Source: CAVROT01 sp963722905 (GTDB lineage: Bacteria > Pseudomonadota > Alphaproteobacteria > Rhodobacterales > Rhodobacteraceae). From it: a stretch of DNA of 64,000 nt. The first letter of the stretch is position 1. Each line of letters begins with the position of its first letter. The notes below the pieces were generated by a model. That model searched no databases and was not told where the DNA came from. It worked only from the letters and a program-made list of their open reading frames with translations. The translations under genes were made by a program, and so were the position numbers. The DNA lies in assembly GCA_963722905.1 (NCBI GenBank), contig CAVROT010000012.1, positions 62,001 to 126,000 on the forward strand, read 5' to 3'. This document shows, one piece after another, positions 1 through 8,327 of the stretch.

Positions 1-1218
1 GCCGCCGGTGCACTCGGTGACGTCGGCGCCGGTCATCTCGAAATGCACGCCGCCGGGCACCGTGCCCTCGGCCGCGTGGACGGCGAAGAACTCCTGCACC
101 TCGCGCAGTACCGACGCGAAGGGCCGCGTCTTGTAGCCCGAGGCGGACTTGATCGTGTTGCCGTGCATCGGGTCGCAGGACCAGACGACCCTGGCCCCTT
201 CCTCGTTCACGGCGCGGATGAGTGCGGGCAGATGGTTGCCCACCGACCCCGCGCCGAACCGCGCGATCAGAGTCAGCCGGCCCGCGTCGTTCGACGGATT
301 GAGCGTCGCCATCAGCCGCTTGAGGTCGTCCGGGGTGATCGTCGGGCCGCATTTGAGGCCGATCGGATTGGACACGCCGCGGCAGAACTCGACATGCGCG
401 CCGTCGGGCTGGCGCGTCCTGTCGCCGATCCAGATGAGATGGCCCGAACCGGCGATGGTCTGCCCCGACGTGCTGTCCACGCGTGTCAGCGCCTCTTCGT
501 ACTCCAGCAGCAGCGCCTCGTGGCTGGTATAGAAGTCGACCTTTCCCAGCTCGTGCGCCGTTTCAGCCGTCAGCCCCGCCGCGGCCATGAAATCGAGCGA
601 ATCCTGGATGCGGTTCGCGATCTCGCGGTATTTCGATGCTTCATCGTCATCGGTAAAGCCCAGCGTCCAGGCGTGGACGCGGGCCACGTCGGCGAAACCG
701 CCGGTCGAATAGGCGCGCAGAAGGTTCAGCGTCGCCGCCGCCTGTGTGTAGGCATCGAGCATGCGCCGCGGGTCGGGGATGCGGGCCTCCGGCGTGAAAT
801 CGAAGCCGTTGACGATGTCGCCGCGATAGCTGGGCAGCTCGGTGCCGCCCTTCGCCTCGACCGGCGCGCTGCGCGGCTTGGCGAACTGCCCGGCCATCCG
901 CCCGACCTTCACCGTCGGAACCTTGGCGCCGTAGGTCAGCACCATCGCCATCTGGAGCATCACCTTGAACGTGTCGCGGATGCCGTCGGCGCTGAAATCC
1001 GAAAAGCTTTCGGCGCAATCGCCGCCCTGCAGCAGGAACGCCTCGCCCCGAGAACAGGCCGCAAGCTCGGACCTCAGCCGGCGCGTCTCGCCCGCGAAGA
1101 CCAGCGGCGGATAGCGGCGCAGGCGCGCTTCGGACGCCTCCAGCGCGGCCGCGTCGGAGTAGTCGGGCATCTGCACACGCGGCAGGTCGCGCCATCCCGT
1201 CTTGCGCCATTGGGTCAT
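1..1218 (-). CDS. aroG: Class II DAHP synthase (3-deoxy-7-phosphoheptulonate synthase), 3' end beyond window
   Basis: It condenses phosphoenolpyruvate with erythrose 4-phosphate, the first committed step of the shikimate pathway, in the cytosol. The reading frame starts at the ATG at 1218 (MTQWRKTGWRDLP) and is open for 406 codons to the window edge; full-length class II enzymes have roughly 450-460 residues, so the last ~50 residues are outside. The metal/active-site segment LLQGGDCAESF and the segment VWSCDPMHGNT are both present, as in plant and mycobacterial class II enzymes. It is divergent from the GlxA-type regulator gene with about 210 bp between the starts; no attenuator was recognised there. 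Identity is secure; the symbol is generic. Confidence 0.93.
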   Translation of the reverse strand, partial: MTQWRKTGWRDLPRVQMPDYSDAAALEASEARLRRYPPLVFAGETRRLRSELAACSRGEAFLLQGGDCAESFSDFSADGIRDTFKVMLQMAMVLTYGAKVPTVKVGRMAGQFAKPRSAPVEAKGGTELPSYRGDIVNGFDFTPEARIPDPRRMLDAYTQAAATLNLLRAYSTGGFADVARVHAWTLGFTDDDEASKYREIANRIQDSLDFMAAAGLTAETAHELGKVDFYTSHEALLLEYEEALTRVDSTSGQTIAGSGHLIWIGDRTRQPDGAHVEFCRGVSNPIGLKCGPTITPDDLKRLMATLNPSNDAGRLTLIARFGAGSVGNHLPALIRAVNEEGARVVWSCDPMHGNTIKSASGYKTRPFASVLREVQEFFAVHAAEGTVPGGVHFEMTGADVTECTGG

Positions 1219-1428
1219 CGTCGTATCCTCGTCACTGTCGCCCCTCAGAAGCGCGCCATGCCACAGCGCCGCTTTTTGCCGGAGCGATCATAGGCAGCCC
1301 GACCGGCGAGGCATAGCCCCAGATTGCCCAGCGTCACCCACGGATGCCGAAGACGCGTCGCGCCCCGCCCTTGACCCTGCGCCGCCGAAGCTGTTTGCCT
1401 CGCCCGCAGTCATTGGAGACCGCGGCGG

Positions 1429-2433
1429 ATGGACGCTGATGCATATACGGAGACGACCAGCCAGCCCGGGGGCAAGACGCGTCGCTTCGTCTTTGCGCTG
1501 CTGGATCAGTTCACTCTGCTGAGCTTCGCCTGCGCGGTGGAGAACCTGCGCATCGCGAACCGCCTTGCAGGGCGGCCGCTCTATTCCTGGATCCTCGTCG
1601 GCGAGGGCGGCGATACGATGCAATGCTCGGCCGGCACCGTCTACAAGCTGGACGACGACCTGGTCGAGACGGCGCGCGACGACACCATCATGGTGTGCGG
1701 CGGGATGGACGTGGCGCAGGCGACGACAAAGCGGATGCTGAACTGGCTGCGGCGCGAGGCGCGGCGCGGCACGACCATCGGGGGGCTGTGCACCGCGTCC
1801 TACACGCTGGCGCGCGCGGGCCTTCTGGACGGGCGCCGCGCGACGATCCACTGGGAGAACCAGGACAGCTTCACCGAGGAGTTCGAGGAGGTCGACCTGA
1901 CCAAATCGATCTTCGTCGTCGACGGCAACCGCTACACGACCGCCGGCGGCACCTCGTCCATCGACCTGATGCTCAAGCTGATCGCCGACGACCATGGCGA
2001 AGCGCTGGCCAGCGCGGTCGCCGACCAGCTGATCTATTCGTCGATCCGCACCGACCAGGACACCCAGCGACTGTCGGTGCCGACCCGGATCGGCGTGCGC
2101 CACCCCAAGCTGTCCGCGGTCATCCAGATGATGGAGGCCAACATCGAAGAGCCTATCAGCCCGTCGATCCTCGCGCGCGACGTCGGCATGAGCACGCGGC
2201 AGCTGGAGCGGCTGTTCCGCCGCTACCTCAACCGGTCGCCGAAGCGCTATTACATGGAGCTGCGGTTGGGCAAGGCGCGGAACCTACTGCTGCAGACCGA
2301 CATGAGCGTCATCAACGTCGCGCTGGCCTGCGGCTTTGCCTCGCCGTCGCACTTTTCGAAATGCTACCGCGTCCACTATTCCAAGACGCCCTACCGCGAA
2401 CGTGGCGCCCATTCGGTGCGGGCGCTGACCTGA
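1429..2433 (+). CDS. GlxA family transcriptional regulator (DJ-1/PfpI domain + AraC HTH)
   Basis: This 334-residue protein has an N-terminal glutamine-amidotransferase-like (DJ-1/PfpI) domain, about residues 17-190, with the family nucleophile-elbow motif GGLCTAS (Cys121). A double helix-turn-helix AraC domain follows at about 225-320 (ILARDVGMSTRQLERLFRRY and VALACGFASPSHFSKCYR). GlxA-type regulators usually sense a small molecule and activate nearby or distant catabolic genes, for example those for choline/betaine or arginine; nothing here identifies the ligand. The start has GGAGA about 6 nt upstream. It is divergent from the DAHP synthase gene and convergent with the PfkB operon, so its target cannot be read from position alone. 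Confidence 0.88.
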   Translation: MDADAYTETTSQPGGKTRRFVFALLDQFTLLSFACAVENLRIANRLAGRPLYSWILVGEGGDTMQCSAGTVYKLDDDLVETARDDTIMVCGGMDVAQATTKRMLNWLRREARRGTTIGGLCTASYTLARAGLLDGRRATIHWENQDSFTEEFEEVDLTKSIFVVDGNRYTTAGGTSSIDLMLKLIADDHGEALASAVADQLIYSSIRTDQDTQRLSVPTRIGVRHPKLSAVIQMMEANIEEPISPSILARDVGMSTRQLERLFRRYLNRSPKRYYMELRLGKARNLLLQTDMSVINVALACGFASPSHFSKCYRVHYSKTPYRERGAHSVRALT

Positions 2434-2493
2434 GGCGCCACGGCGAATCTTGCAACCGGGCGCGGCACGACCGGGGCACCGTCCGTCTTGGCA

Positions 2494-3354
2494 TCAACGG
2501 CCCGCGACATGCTGGGCCGCGCGCGCGACGGCCGTGTCCAACGACGCTGCGCGATCCATTCCGGCGGCGACCGCTGCCGCCAACGTTCCGATGAAGGCAT
2601 CGCCGGCCCCGTGGGTCGAAACGACGTCGACCCGCGGGGCCGGCACCGCGATAGCGCACGTGCCTTCCGCCCAGGCGGCGCCGTGTCCCCCGGCGGTCAC
2701 GACGGCGGCGCCGAACCGACGCGCAAGCCCCAGTGCCGCCTCCCGCGCCGAACGCAGATCGCGGACAGGGCCGGCGCCCAGCCACTCGGCCTCCCCGGCA
2801 TTGACCACCGCCAGGTCGACCGCAAGGTCCGGGCAGATCGGGCGTACCGGCGCGGCGTTCAGCCAGACTGGCACGCCCGCACCGTGCGCCGCGACGGCCG
2901 CGGCGCGGTTCACCGCCTCCGGCACCTCGTTCTGCAAAAGCAGGACAGCCGCGTTCGCCCACAGGTCCGGGTCGGCCAGCGGCGCGGGGTCGATCAGCAG
3001 GTTCGCGCCCGAGACGATGACCGCGCCATAGTCGCCGGTCGGGTCGGCGATCGCGACGCTCATCCCGGTGGGCGCGTCCATCCGGGCCACGCGCGTCGCA
3101 TCGACCCCGGCGGCCACCAGACCGTGCATCAGCGGCGGCGCGAAGACGTCGCCCCCCACCGCCCCCACCATCCGCACCGCCGCACCGGCACGGGCGGCGG
3201 CGACCGCCTGGTTGCCGCCCTTGCCGCCGAACTTGCTGTGCCAGGCGGTACCGGCCACCGTCTCGCCCGCGGCGGGGCGGTGCGGGGCGTCGACCATGAC
3301 GTCATGGTGCAGGCTGCCGACGACGACGACCGCCCGGCCCGGCCCGGACGTCAT
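2494..3354 (-). CDS. PfkB/ribokinase-family carbohydrate kinase
   Basis: This 286-residue PfkB kinase carries the N-terminal signature GGKGGNQA (about residues 43-50) and the C-terminal catalytic signature THGAGDAFIGT, with the general-base Asp near residue 252. It should phosphorylate a sugar or sugar derivative with ATP in the cytosol. It is slightly short at the C-terminus, with about 35 residues after the GAGD motif. It is the last gene of a minus-strand group with an L-threonate-dehydrogenase-like gene (85 bp upstream) and a lyxose-isomerase-like gene, so the substrate is probably an intermediate of that route. No good SD precedes the ATG at 3354, but the nucleotide-fold start (VVVVGSLHHD) requires a start near here. 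Confidence 0.85.
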   Translation of the reverse strand: MTSGPGRAVVVVGSLHHDVMVDAPHRPAAGETVAGTAWHSKFGGKGGNQAVAAARAGAAVRMVGAVGGDVFAPPLMHGLVAAGVDATRVARMDAPTGMSVAIADPTGDYGAVIVSGANLLIDPAPLADPDLWANAAVLLLQNEVPEAVNRAAAVAAHGAGVPVWLNAAPVRPICPDLAVDLAVVNAGEAEWLGAGPVRDLRSAREAALGLARRFGAAVVTAGGHGAAWAEGTCAIAVPAPRVDVVSTHGAGDAFIGTLAAAVAAGMDRAASLDTAVARAAQHVAGR

Positions 3355-3439
3355 GGCGCCGCAGAGCCGCCGGCCTCTGCCCCGGGGGCCCCGGGGGCCC
3401 CGAGGGCGACGACCCGCACCGCCCGAAACGACCGGTCTT

Positions 3440-4324
3440 TCACGGCAGCGTCAGACCGGCGTTGCGCGCATAGACCTTGGCAACCGCCGCGTCGTCCTCG
3501 TCCGCGAGGCCCGATCCGGCCGCCGCAAGGAACTGCTGCATCGCCGCCGCCGTGAGCGGCGCGGAGAAGCCTGCGGTCCGCGCGATGTCCAGCACGATGC
3601 CAAGGTCCTTGGGCCAGATCGCAACCGCGGACCGGGGCGCATAGTCGCCGTCGACCACGTGCGGCGCGCGGTTCTCGAACATCCATGAGGTGCCCGCGCA
3701 TTGCGAGATGACCTCGACCGCGCGGGCGGGATCGACGCCCTGTGTCATGCCGAAGGTCAGCGCCTCGGCCATCGCCGCGATGTGCACCCCGGCCAGCAGC
3801 TGGTTCACGGCCTTCATCGCGCTGCCCGCCCCGGCCGCGTCGCCCAACAAGAACACCGTCTGCGCCATCGCCTCCAGCACCGGCGCCGCGGCGTCGAAGG
3901 CCGCGGGCGGTCCGCCGGCCATCACCGTCAGCTCGCCCGACGCGGCCTTGCCGGCCCCGCCCGAGATGGGCGCGTCGAGATAGTGCAGACCGGCGGCCTG
4001 CGCCCGCGAACCCATGTCGTCGGCGAAGGCCGGGGCGACCGTGGCGCAGGCGACGATGGCGGTGCCGGGCCGCAGAAGCGCCGCGCAACCGCCCTCGCCC
4101 CACAGGACCGCCTCGGTCTGCGCGGCGTTCAGTACGACGACGACCACGGCGTCCAGAGTAGCCGCGTGATCGGCGAGCGTTCCCTGCAACCCGCCCGCCT
4201 CTGCGAATAGGTCGGTGGCATCTGCGTTCACGTCGATGCCCAGCACCTCATGGCCGGCGCGCAGGATCGACCGCGCGACACCCATGCCCATCGAACCCAG
4301 ACCGATGACGGCGACCCGGCTCAA
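3440..4324 (-). CDS. ltnD: 3-hydroxyisobutyrate-dehydrogenase-family NAD-binding enzyme, L-threonate dehydrogenase-like
   Basis: This is a 294-residue beta-hydroxyacid dehydrogenase. The Rossmann motif GLGSMGMG lies at residues 8-15, the substrate motif DAPISGGAGKAASGELTVM in the middle, and the catalytic Lys in SAMKAVNQLL near residue 170. Overall wording resembles LtnD, which oxidises C2 of L-threonate; the family also holds tartronate-semialdehyde and hydroxyisobutyrate enzymes, so the symbol is tentative. The start is TTG at 4324, overlapping the TGA of the upstream isomerase-like gene by 4 nt (TTGA). No ATG lies early enough to keep the Rossmann motif, so translation is probably coupled. 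Partner genes OtnK and OtnC of the known threonate pathway are absent from this window. Confidence 0.8.
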   Translation of the reverse strand: MSRVAVIGLGSMGMGVARSILRAGHEVLGIDVNADATDLFAEAGGLQGTLADHAATLDAVVVVVLNAAQTEAVLWGEGGCAALLRPGTAIVACATVAPAFADDMGSRAQAAGLHYLDAPISGGAGKAASGELTVMAGGPPAAFDAAAPVLEAMAQTVFLLGDAAGAGSAMKAVNQLLAGVHIAAMAEALTFGMTQGVDPARAVEVISQCAGTSWMFENRAPHVVDGDYAPRSAVAIWPKDLGIVLDIARTAGFSAPLTAAAMQQFLAAAGSGLADEDDAAVAKVYARNAGLTLP

Positions 4325-4986
4325 TAGTCCGATACCAGCAGATGCGTCGGCGCCGCGTCCTCGTCCACCGTCGAAAATCGGCCGACAGGCTCATCGAAGA
4401 TATTGTCGGTGTGATCGTCGTTCACGGTCGAGACCTCGCCGATCAGGCAGTCGCCACCCTCGGCCCAGAAGGCGTGCCAGTCGCCCGGCATCAGCGTCAC
4501 CGACGCGCCCGGCTCCAGCCGCAGCTTGCCGCCCGCCGGCAGCGTCAAGGGCAGACCGTCGGAGGCGACGGTGACGTCCGCCTCGCGGTCGACGCTGCCG
4601 TCGGGGGCGGCGGCGAAGAGCTCGATCACCAGGGTCCCGCCGGCCCGGTTGATGATGTCCTCGGCCTTCAGATCGTGGCGGTGCATCGGGGACAGCTGGT
4701 CCTTGCGCGAGATCATCAGCTTCTCGGCGTAGAGCATCCCGCGCCCGGCGCTCAGGTCGGCCAGCCGGCCGTTGCGGGTCGTGAAGAGGAAGAGGCCCAG
4801 GTCGTCCCAGCGCCCCTTGCCGTAGTCGGTGACGTCCCACCCGAGGCCCGCCGCGCGGATCGCCGCGGCATCGTCGCGGCGCATCCGCTCGGGCGTCCAG
4901 TCGGCGAAGGGCGGGAGGGCGAAGCCGTGGCTGCGGATGAAAGCGGCCCCCTCGGCGAGGATGTCGTTGACCTGGCTGCGCTGCAT
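4321..4986 (-). CDS. D-lyxose ketol-isomerase family cupin protein
   Basis: This 221-residue cupin resembles the D-lyxose isomerase family (YdaE type), with the metal-binding stretch SPMHRHDLKAEDI and a second cupin motif around LMPGDWHAFWAEGG. It would interconvert an aldose and a ketose in the cytosol, with a metal ion. The start is placed at 4986 because GGGAGG lies 6 nt upstream; a longer reading from 5025 has no such site. It heads a three-gene operon with an LtnD-like dehydrogenase (4-nt overlap) and a PfkB kinase. The true substrate is unknown: isomerase plus kinase fits pentose or tetrose use, while the dehydrogenase fits sugar-acid use. Confidence 0.75.
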   Translation of the reverse strand: MQRSQVNDILAEGAAFIRSHGFALPPFADWTPERMRRDDAAAIRAAGLGWDVTDYGKGRWDDLGLFLFTTRNGRLADLSAGRGMLYAEKLMISRKDQLSPMHRHDLKAEDIINRAGGTLVIELFAAAPDGSVDREADVTVASDGLPLTLPAGGKLRLEPGASVTLMPGDWHAFWAEGGDCLIGEVSTVNDDHTDNIFDEPVGRFSTVDEDAAPTHLLVSDY

Positions 4987-5070
4987 GATGCCCTCCCGAA
5001 AGACCGTCGCCACATGGACCGCCACGGCAGGGCGCTGTCAACCGCCCGCCGCGGAGGGCGCACTGGGGCG

Positions 5071-5100
5071 GGGGACGTAACGGTCCGGGGACGTAACGGT
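5071..5100. repeat. Two 14-bp direct repeats in a divergent promoter region
   Basis: GGGGACGTAACGGT occurs at 5071-5084 and again at 5087-5100, 16 bp apart start to start. They lie in the 292-bp space between the lyxose-isomerase-like operon (start 4986, minus) and the aminotransferase gene (start 5279, plus). The spacing of about 1.5 helical turns would suit a regulator binding to both units, but no regulator is identified. The rest of this gap is GC-rich with no other recognisable site. Confidence 0.45.
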
Positions 5101-5278
5101 GCGGGGGGGCCGCAACTGCGCAGAGTTCAATCGGTGCGGGGAACGCGTAGGGGAAGAGCGCGCACTGCGGCGCGTTCGTATCGGAGCGGCCGGGGGCCCG
5201 GCAGATTGAGGATGCGCGCCGGCCGCGGATCTGGCAGCATCGCGCCATCCGCCGCCACCTGACCCGGAGGCCCTCGCC

Positions 5279-6649
5279 ATGCCCGACACCCTGCGCCCCG
5301 ACGCCCGCGACGCCAATTACCTCACCGAGATGAACGCGCGCCACAACTGGCACCCCATGGCCCATCCGGCCGAGATGCAGGCGAACCCGCCGCGCATCAT
5401 CTCGTCTGCCGCGGGCGTGTCGCTCACCGACATCGACGGGCACAGCGCCATCGACGCCGTGGGGGGCCTGTGGTGCGTGAACCTCGGATATTCGTCCCAG
5501 CCGGTGAAGGACGCCATCGCGCGGCAGTTGGACGTGCTGCCCTACTATTCCACCTTCAAGGGCGCCACAAACGCCCCGGTGATCGAGCTGTCGCACCGGC
5601 TGGCGCAGTTCTTCGCCGCCGACGGCATGGTACGGTCCTTCCTGACGTCGGGCGGATCGGACAGCGTCGACACGGCGCTGCGCCTGGCGCGGCAGTACCA
5701 CAAGGCGGTGGGCCAGCCCGAGCGGACGAAGTTCTTCAGCCTCAAGCGCGGCTATCACGGCACCCATTTCGGCGGCGCCTCGGTCAACGGCAACGCGGTC
5801 TATCGCCGGCAATACGAACCGCTGCTGCCGGGCGTCTTCCACCTCGCGTCGCCCTATACCTACCGCAACCCCTTCGGCACCGACGACGCGGACACCGTGG
5901 CCCGCGCCATCGCCGCGCAGTTCGAGGACGAGATCGCGTTCCAGGGCGCCGATACCATCGCCGCGCTGATCATGGAGCCGGTGCAGGGCGCCGGCGGCGT
6001 GATCGTGCCGCCCGACAGCTTCATGCCGCTGATGCGCGAGATCTGCACCCGCCACGGTATCCTGCTGATCGCGGACGAGGTCATCACCGGGTTCGGGCGC
6101 ACGGGGGCGTGGTCCGGCAGCCGTGGCTACGGGGTGAAGCCCGACATGATGACCTGCGCCAAGGGCATCACCTCGGGCTATTTCCCCATGGGTGCCGTCA
6201 TGATCGGCGACAAGGTCGCGTCCGGGATCGAGGGGGCCGCGGGCAGCCTCGGCGCGATCATGCACGGCTACACCTATTCGGGGCATCCCGTCGGCGCCGC
6301 GGCGGCGTTGGCCACCCTGGCCGAGACCGAGCGGCTGGACCTTGCGTCCAACGCCGCCGCCCGCGGGGTCGAACTGCTGGCGGGACTGCGCGACCTCGCG
6401 ACGCGGCACGACGTCATCGGCGACGTGCGCGGCCGGGGCCTCATGTGCGGGGTCGAGCTGGTGTCGGACCGGAAGATGAAGACCATGGCGCCGGAAATCG
6501 TGACGCGGGTCTGCGAAGGCGCCTATGCAGCCGGTTGCATGTTCCGGCCCGTGGGCACGAACGTCCTGATGTCGCCGCCGCTGATCGTCACCGCCGAGGA
6601 CGTCGCGCGGATGCTGGAGGCACTGGAAACCGGCCTGCGCGCCGCCTGA
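5279..6649 (+). CDS. Class III PLP-dependent aminotransferase (omega-amino acid:pyruvate type)
   Basis: This 456-residue fold-type I transaminase has the PLP phosphate-binding segment LTSGGSDSVDTALRLAR (about 122-138), the cofactor Asp in ADEVITGFGRTG (Asp266) and the Schiff-base Lys in MTCAKGITSG (Lys295). The family transfers amino groups from omega-amino acids, taurine, diamines or similar compounds to pyruvate; the sequence alone does not fix the donor. SD-like GGAGG lies about 8 nt before the ATG. It stands alone on the plus strand, facing the DUF1499 gene of the agmatinase group. Presence of agmatinase nearby could hint at polyamine or GABA metabolism, but this is weak. Confidence 0.88.
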   Translation: MPDTLRPDARDANYLTEMNARHNWHPMAHPAEMQANPPRIISSAAGVSLTDIDGHSAIDAVGGLWCVNLGYSSQPVKDAIARQLDVLPYYSTFKGATNAPVIELSHRLAQFFAADGMVRSFLTSGGSDSVDTALRLARQYHKAVGQPERTKFFSLKRGYHGTHFGGASVNGNAVYRRQYEPLLPGVFHLASPYTYRNPFGTDDADTVARAIAAQFEDEIAFQGADTIAALIMEPVQGAGGVIVPPDSFMPLMREICTRHGILLIADEVITGFGRTGAWSGSRGYGVKPDMMTCAKGITSGYFPMGAVMIGDKVASGIEGAAGSLGAIMHGYTYSGHPVGAAAALATLAETERLDLASNAAARGVELLAGLRDLATRHDVIGDVRGRGLMCGVELVSDRKMKTMAPEIVTRVCEGAYAAGCMFRPVGTNVLMSPPLIVTAEDVARMLEALETGLRAA

Positions 6650-6700
6650 CGACCGCCCGGTGTCACCGGCGGCCGCCGTCGCTGGCCGCCGGTCGGGACC

Positions 6701-7171
6701 TCAGCCCTCCACGGCAGCGCGCAGTTGCGCCAGCCAGTCCTCGACACGGGCGCGGTTCACGCCCATGTCGGCCGACCCGTATCGCTGACGCGCGGCGAGG
6801 ATCAGGGCAGCGCCGTCGCCGTCCGGCACCGCCTCGACCGTGGTGTAGTCCGGAAAGGCGAAGATGCGGCTGCGGGTGACGTAGGTCACGCGGCCGTCGG
6901 CGGGACGCCCGATCATCCGTTCGGTGCGCGGCGTGGCCAGCGCGATACGATCGAACTGGCCCATCAGCGTCTCGGGCGACGTGTCCTCGGCGACGAAGGA
7001 GGCGTTGCCGCCCTCGGGGCGGACGATCCAGCCGCCGCCCTCCGTCGCCTCCACAGTCGCGGGATCGACATGCCAGCGCGCGACGTCCTGCGGCGGAGCG
7101 AAACGAATGTAGAGGATCACGGCCACGACGGCGATGATGACGATCCAGGCGATCAGGCGGAGCAGGGCCAT
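6701..7171 (-). CDS. DUF1499 domain protein, membrane-anchored
   Basis: This 156-residue protein has one N-terminal membrane segment (about residues 3-22, LLRLIAWIVIIAVVAVILY) followed by a DUF1499 domain, recognisable in ATPRTERM and TYVTRSRIFAFPDYT. The function of DUF1499 proteins is not established. The gene lies 15 bp downstream of the agmatinase stop with AAGGAA as ribosome binding site, so it is probably co-transcribed with it. The bulk of the protein should face the periplasm. Nothing links it mechanistically to polyamine breakdown. Confidence 0.8.
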   Translation of the reverse strand: MALLRLIAWIVIIAVVAVILYIRFAPPQDVARWHVDPATVEATEGGGWIVRPEGGNASFVAEDTSPETLMGQFDRIALATPRTERMIGRPADGRVTYVTRSRIFAFPDYTTVEAVPDGDGAALILAARQRYGSADMGVNRARVEDWLAQLRAAVEG

Positions 7172-7186
7172 CGGGGTTCCTTGCGG

Positions 7187-8155
7187 TCAGACGGTGTCGC
7201 GCCGCGTATGGCACCACAGGCAGACGAGTTCCATGGCGACATGGGCGCCGGCAACGGCCGTGGCGCCCGTGGTGTCGTAGGGCGGCGACACCTCGACCAC
7301 GTCGCCGCCCACCATGTCGATGCCGGCGACGTCGCGCAGGATCGCCGCCGCCTGCCAAGAGGCGAGCCCGCCCCAGACCGGCGTGCCGGTGCCGGGCGCG
7401 AAGGCCGGGTCCAGCGCGTCGATGTCGAAGGTGACATAGGCCGGCGCATCGCCCACCGTCTCGCGCACCATCGCGGCGACGGCGGCGGGCCCGGCCTCGT
7501 GAACCTCGCGGGCGGGGACGGTGCGGATGCCCAGGGTGTCGTCGTTATGTGTTCGGATGCCGACCTGGATGGACCGGGCCGGGTCGATCAGCCCCGCCTT
7601 CACCGCCTTGTAGAACATCGTCCCGTGGTCGATCCGGCCCATGTCGTCGTCGGGCCAGGTATCGGAATGGGCGTCGAACTGGACCAGCGCCAGAGGCCCG
7701 TGCCGCGCTGCGTGGGCGCGCAGGATCGGGAGGGAGACGGAGTGGTCACCGCCCAGCGCGATGCACCCGGCGCCGGCTTCGAGGATGCCCGCCACATGCG
7801 CTTCCAGCGCGGCGGGGAACCGGGCGACATCGGCATAGTCGAAGGCAAGGTCGCCGTAGTCGGCGATGGCGAACTCGGACAGCGGATCGAACCCCCAGCC
7901 CCAGGGCGGGTCGAAGGGTTGCAGGCAGGACGCCTCCCGGATCGCCCGCGGACCGAACCGCGTGCCGGGCCGGTGGGTCACGGCCTGATCGAAGGGCACG
8001 CCCGTCACCGCCAGATCGACGCCCGCCAGATCCTTGGTATAGCGCCGCCGCAGGAAGGATGTGGCGCCGGCGAAGGCGTTTTCAAAAGCCAGACCGCGAG
8101 GGTCAGTCCGCGTGAATGCCAGATCCACCTGAGACCGCGCATCCTCCAGCGCCAT
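7187..8155 (-). CDS. speB: Agmatinase / ureohydrolase family enzyme
   Basis: The 322-residue enzyme shows all ureohydrolase manganese motifs: GGDHSVSLP, DAHSDTW and FDIDALDPAFAPGTGTP. It hydrolyses a guanidino group to urea plus amine, classically agmatine to putrescine; guanidinobutyrate or guanidinopropionate are also possible because specificity cannot be told from these motifs. The start is taken at 8155 (MALEDARSQVDLAF), which gives the usual family length; an in-frame upstream ATG at 8260 would add an Arg-rich non-conserved tail. It follows an M20 amidohydrolase gene by 172 bp and precedes the DUF1499 gene by 15 bp. Confidence 0.88.
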   Translation of the reverse strand: MALEDARSQVDLAFTRTDPRGLAFENAFAGATSFLRRRYTKDLAGVDLAVTGVPFDQAVTHRPGTRFGPRAIREASCLQPFDPPWGWGFDPLSEFAIADYGDLAFDYADVARFPAALEAHVAGILEAGAGCIALGGDHSVSLPILRAHAARHGPLALVQFDAHSDTWPDDDMGRIDHGTMFYKAVKAGLIDPARSIQVGIRTHNDDTLGIRTVPAREVHEAGPAAVAAMVRETVGDAPAYVTFDIDALDPAFAPGTGTPVWGGLASWQAAAILRDVAGIDMVGGDVVEVSPPYDTTGATAVAGAHVAMELVCLWCHTRRDTV

Positions 8156-8327
8156 CAGACGGGCGCCCCGGCCGGAAGCCGTGTCGCGGCGGGCAGCGTC
8201 GACGTCTTTCGGACGGGGCTGCGATTCCCCGCCACGGTCGCTTCGACTGCGACGCCACACGCGGAAGCGGCGGGTGTGCCGTCATGGCCGGCACGGGGCG
8301 ACAGCACCGGAGCGGCGCACCGCGGCG

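Noticed and set aside
3361..3420. GC-only run of alternating CCCCGGGGG blocks before the PfkB gene
   Set aside because: Probably low-complexity GC sequence; the blocks do not form a clean terminator and no T-run is present.
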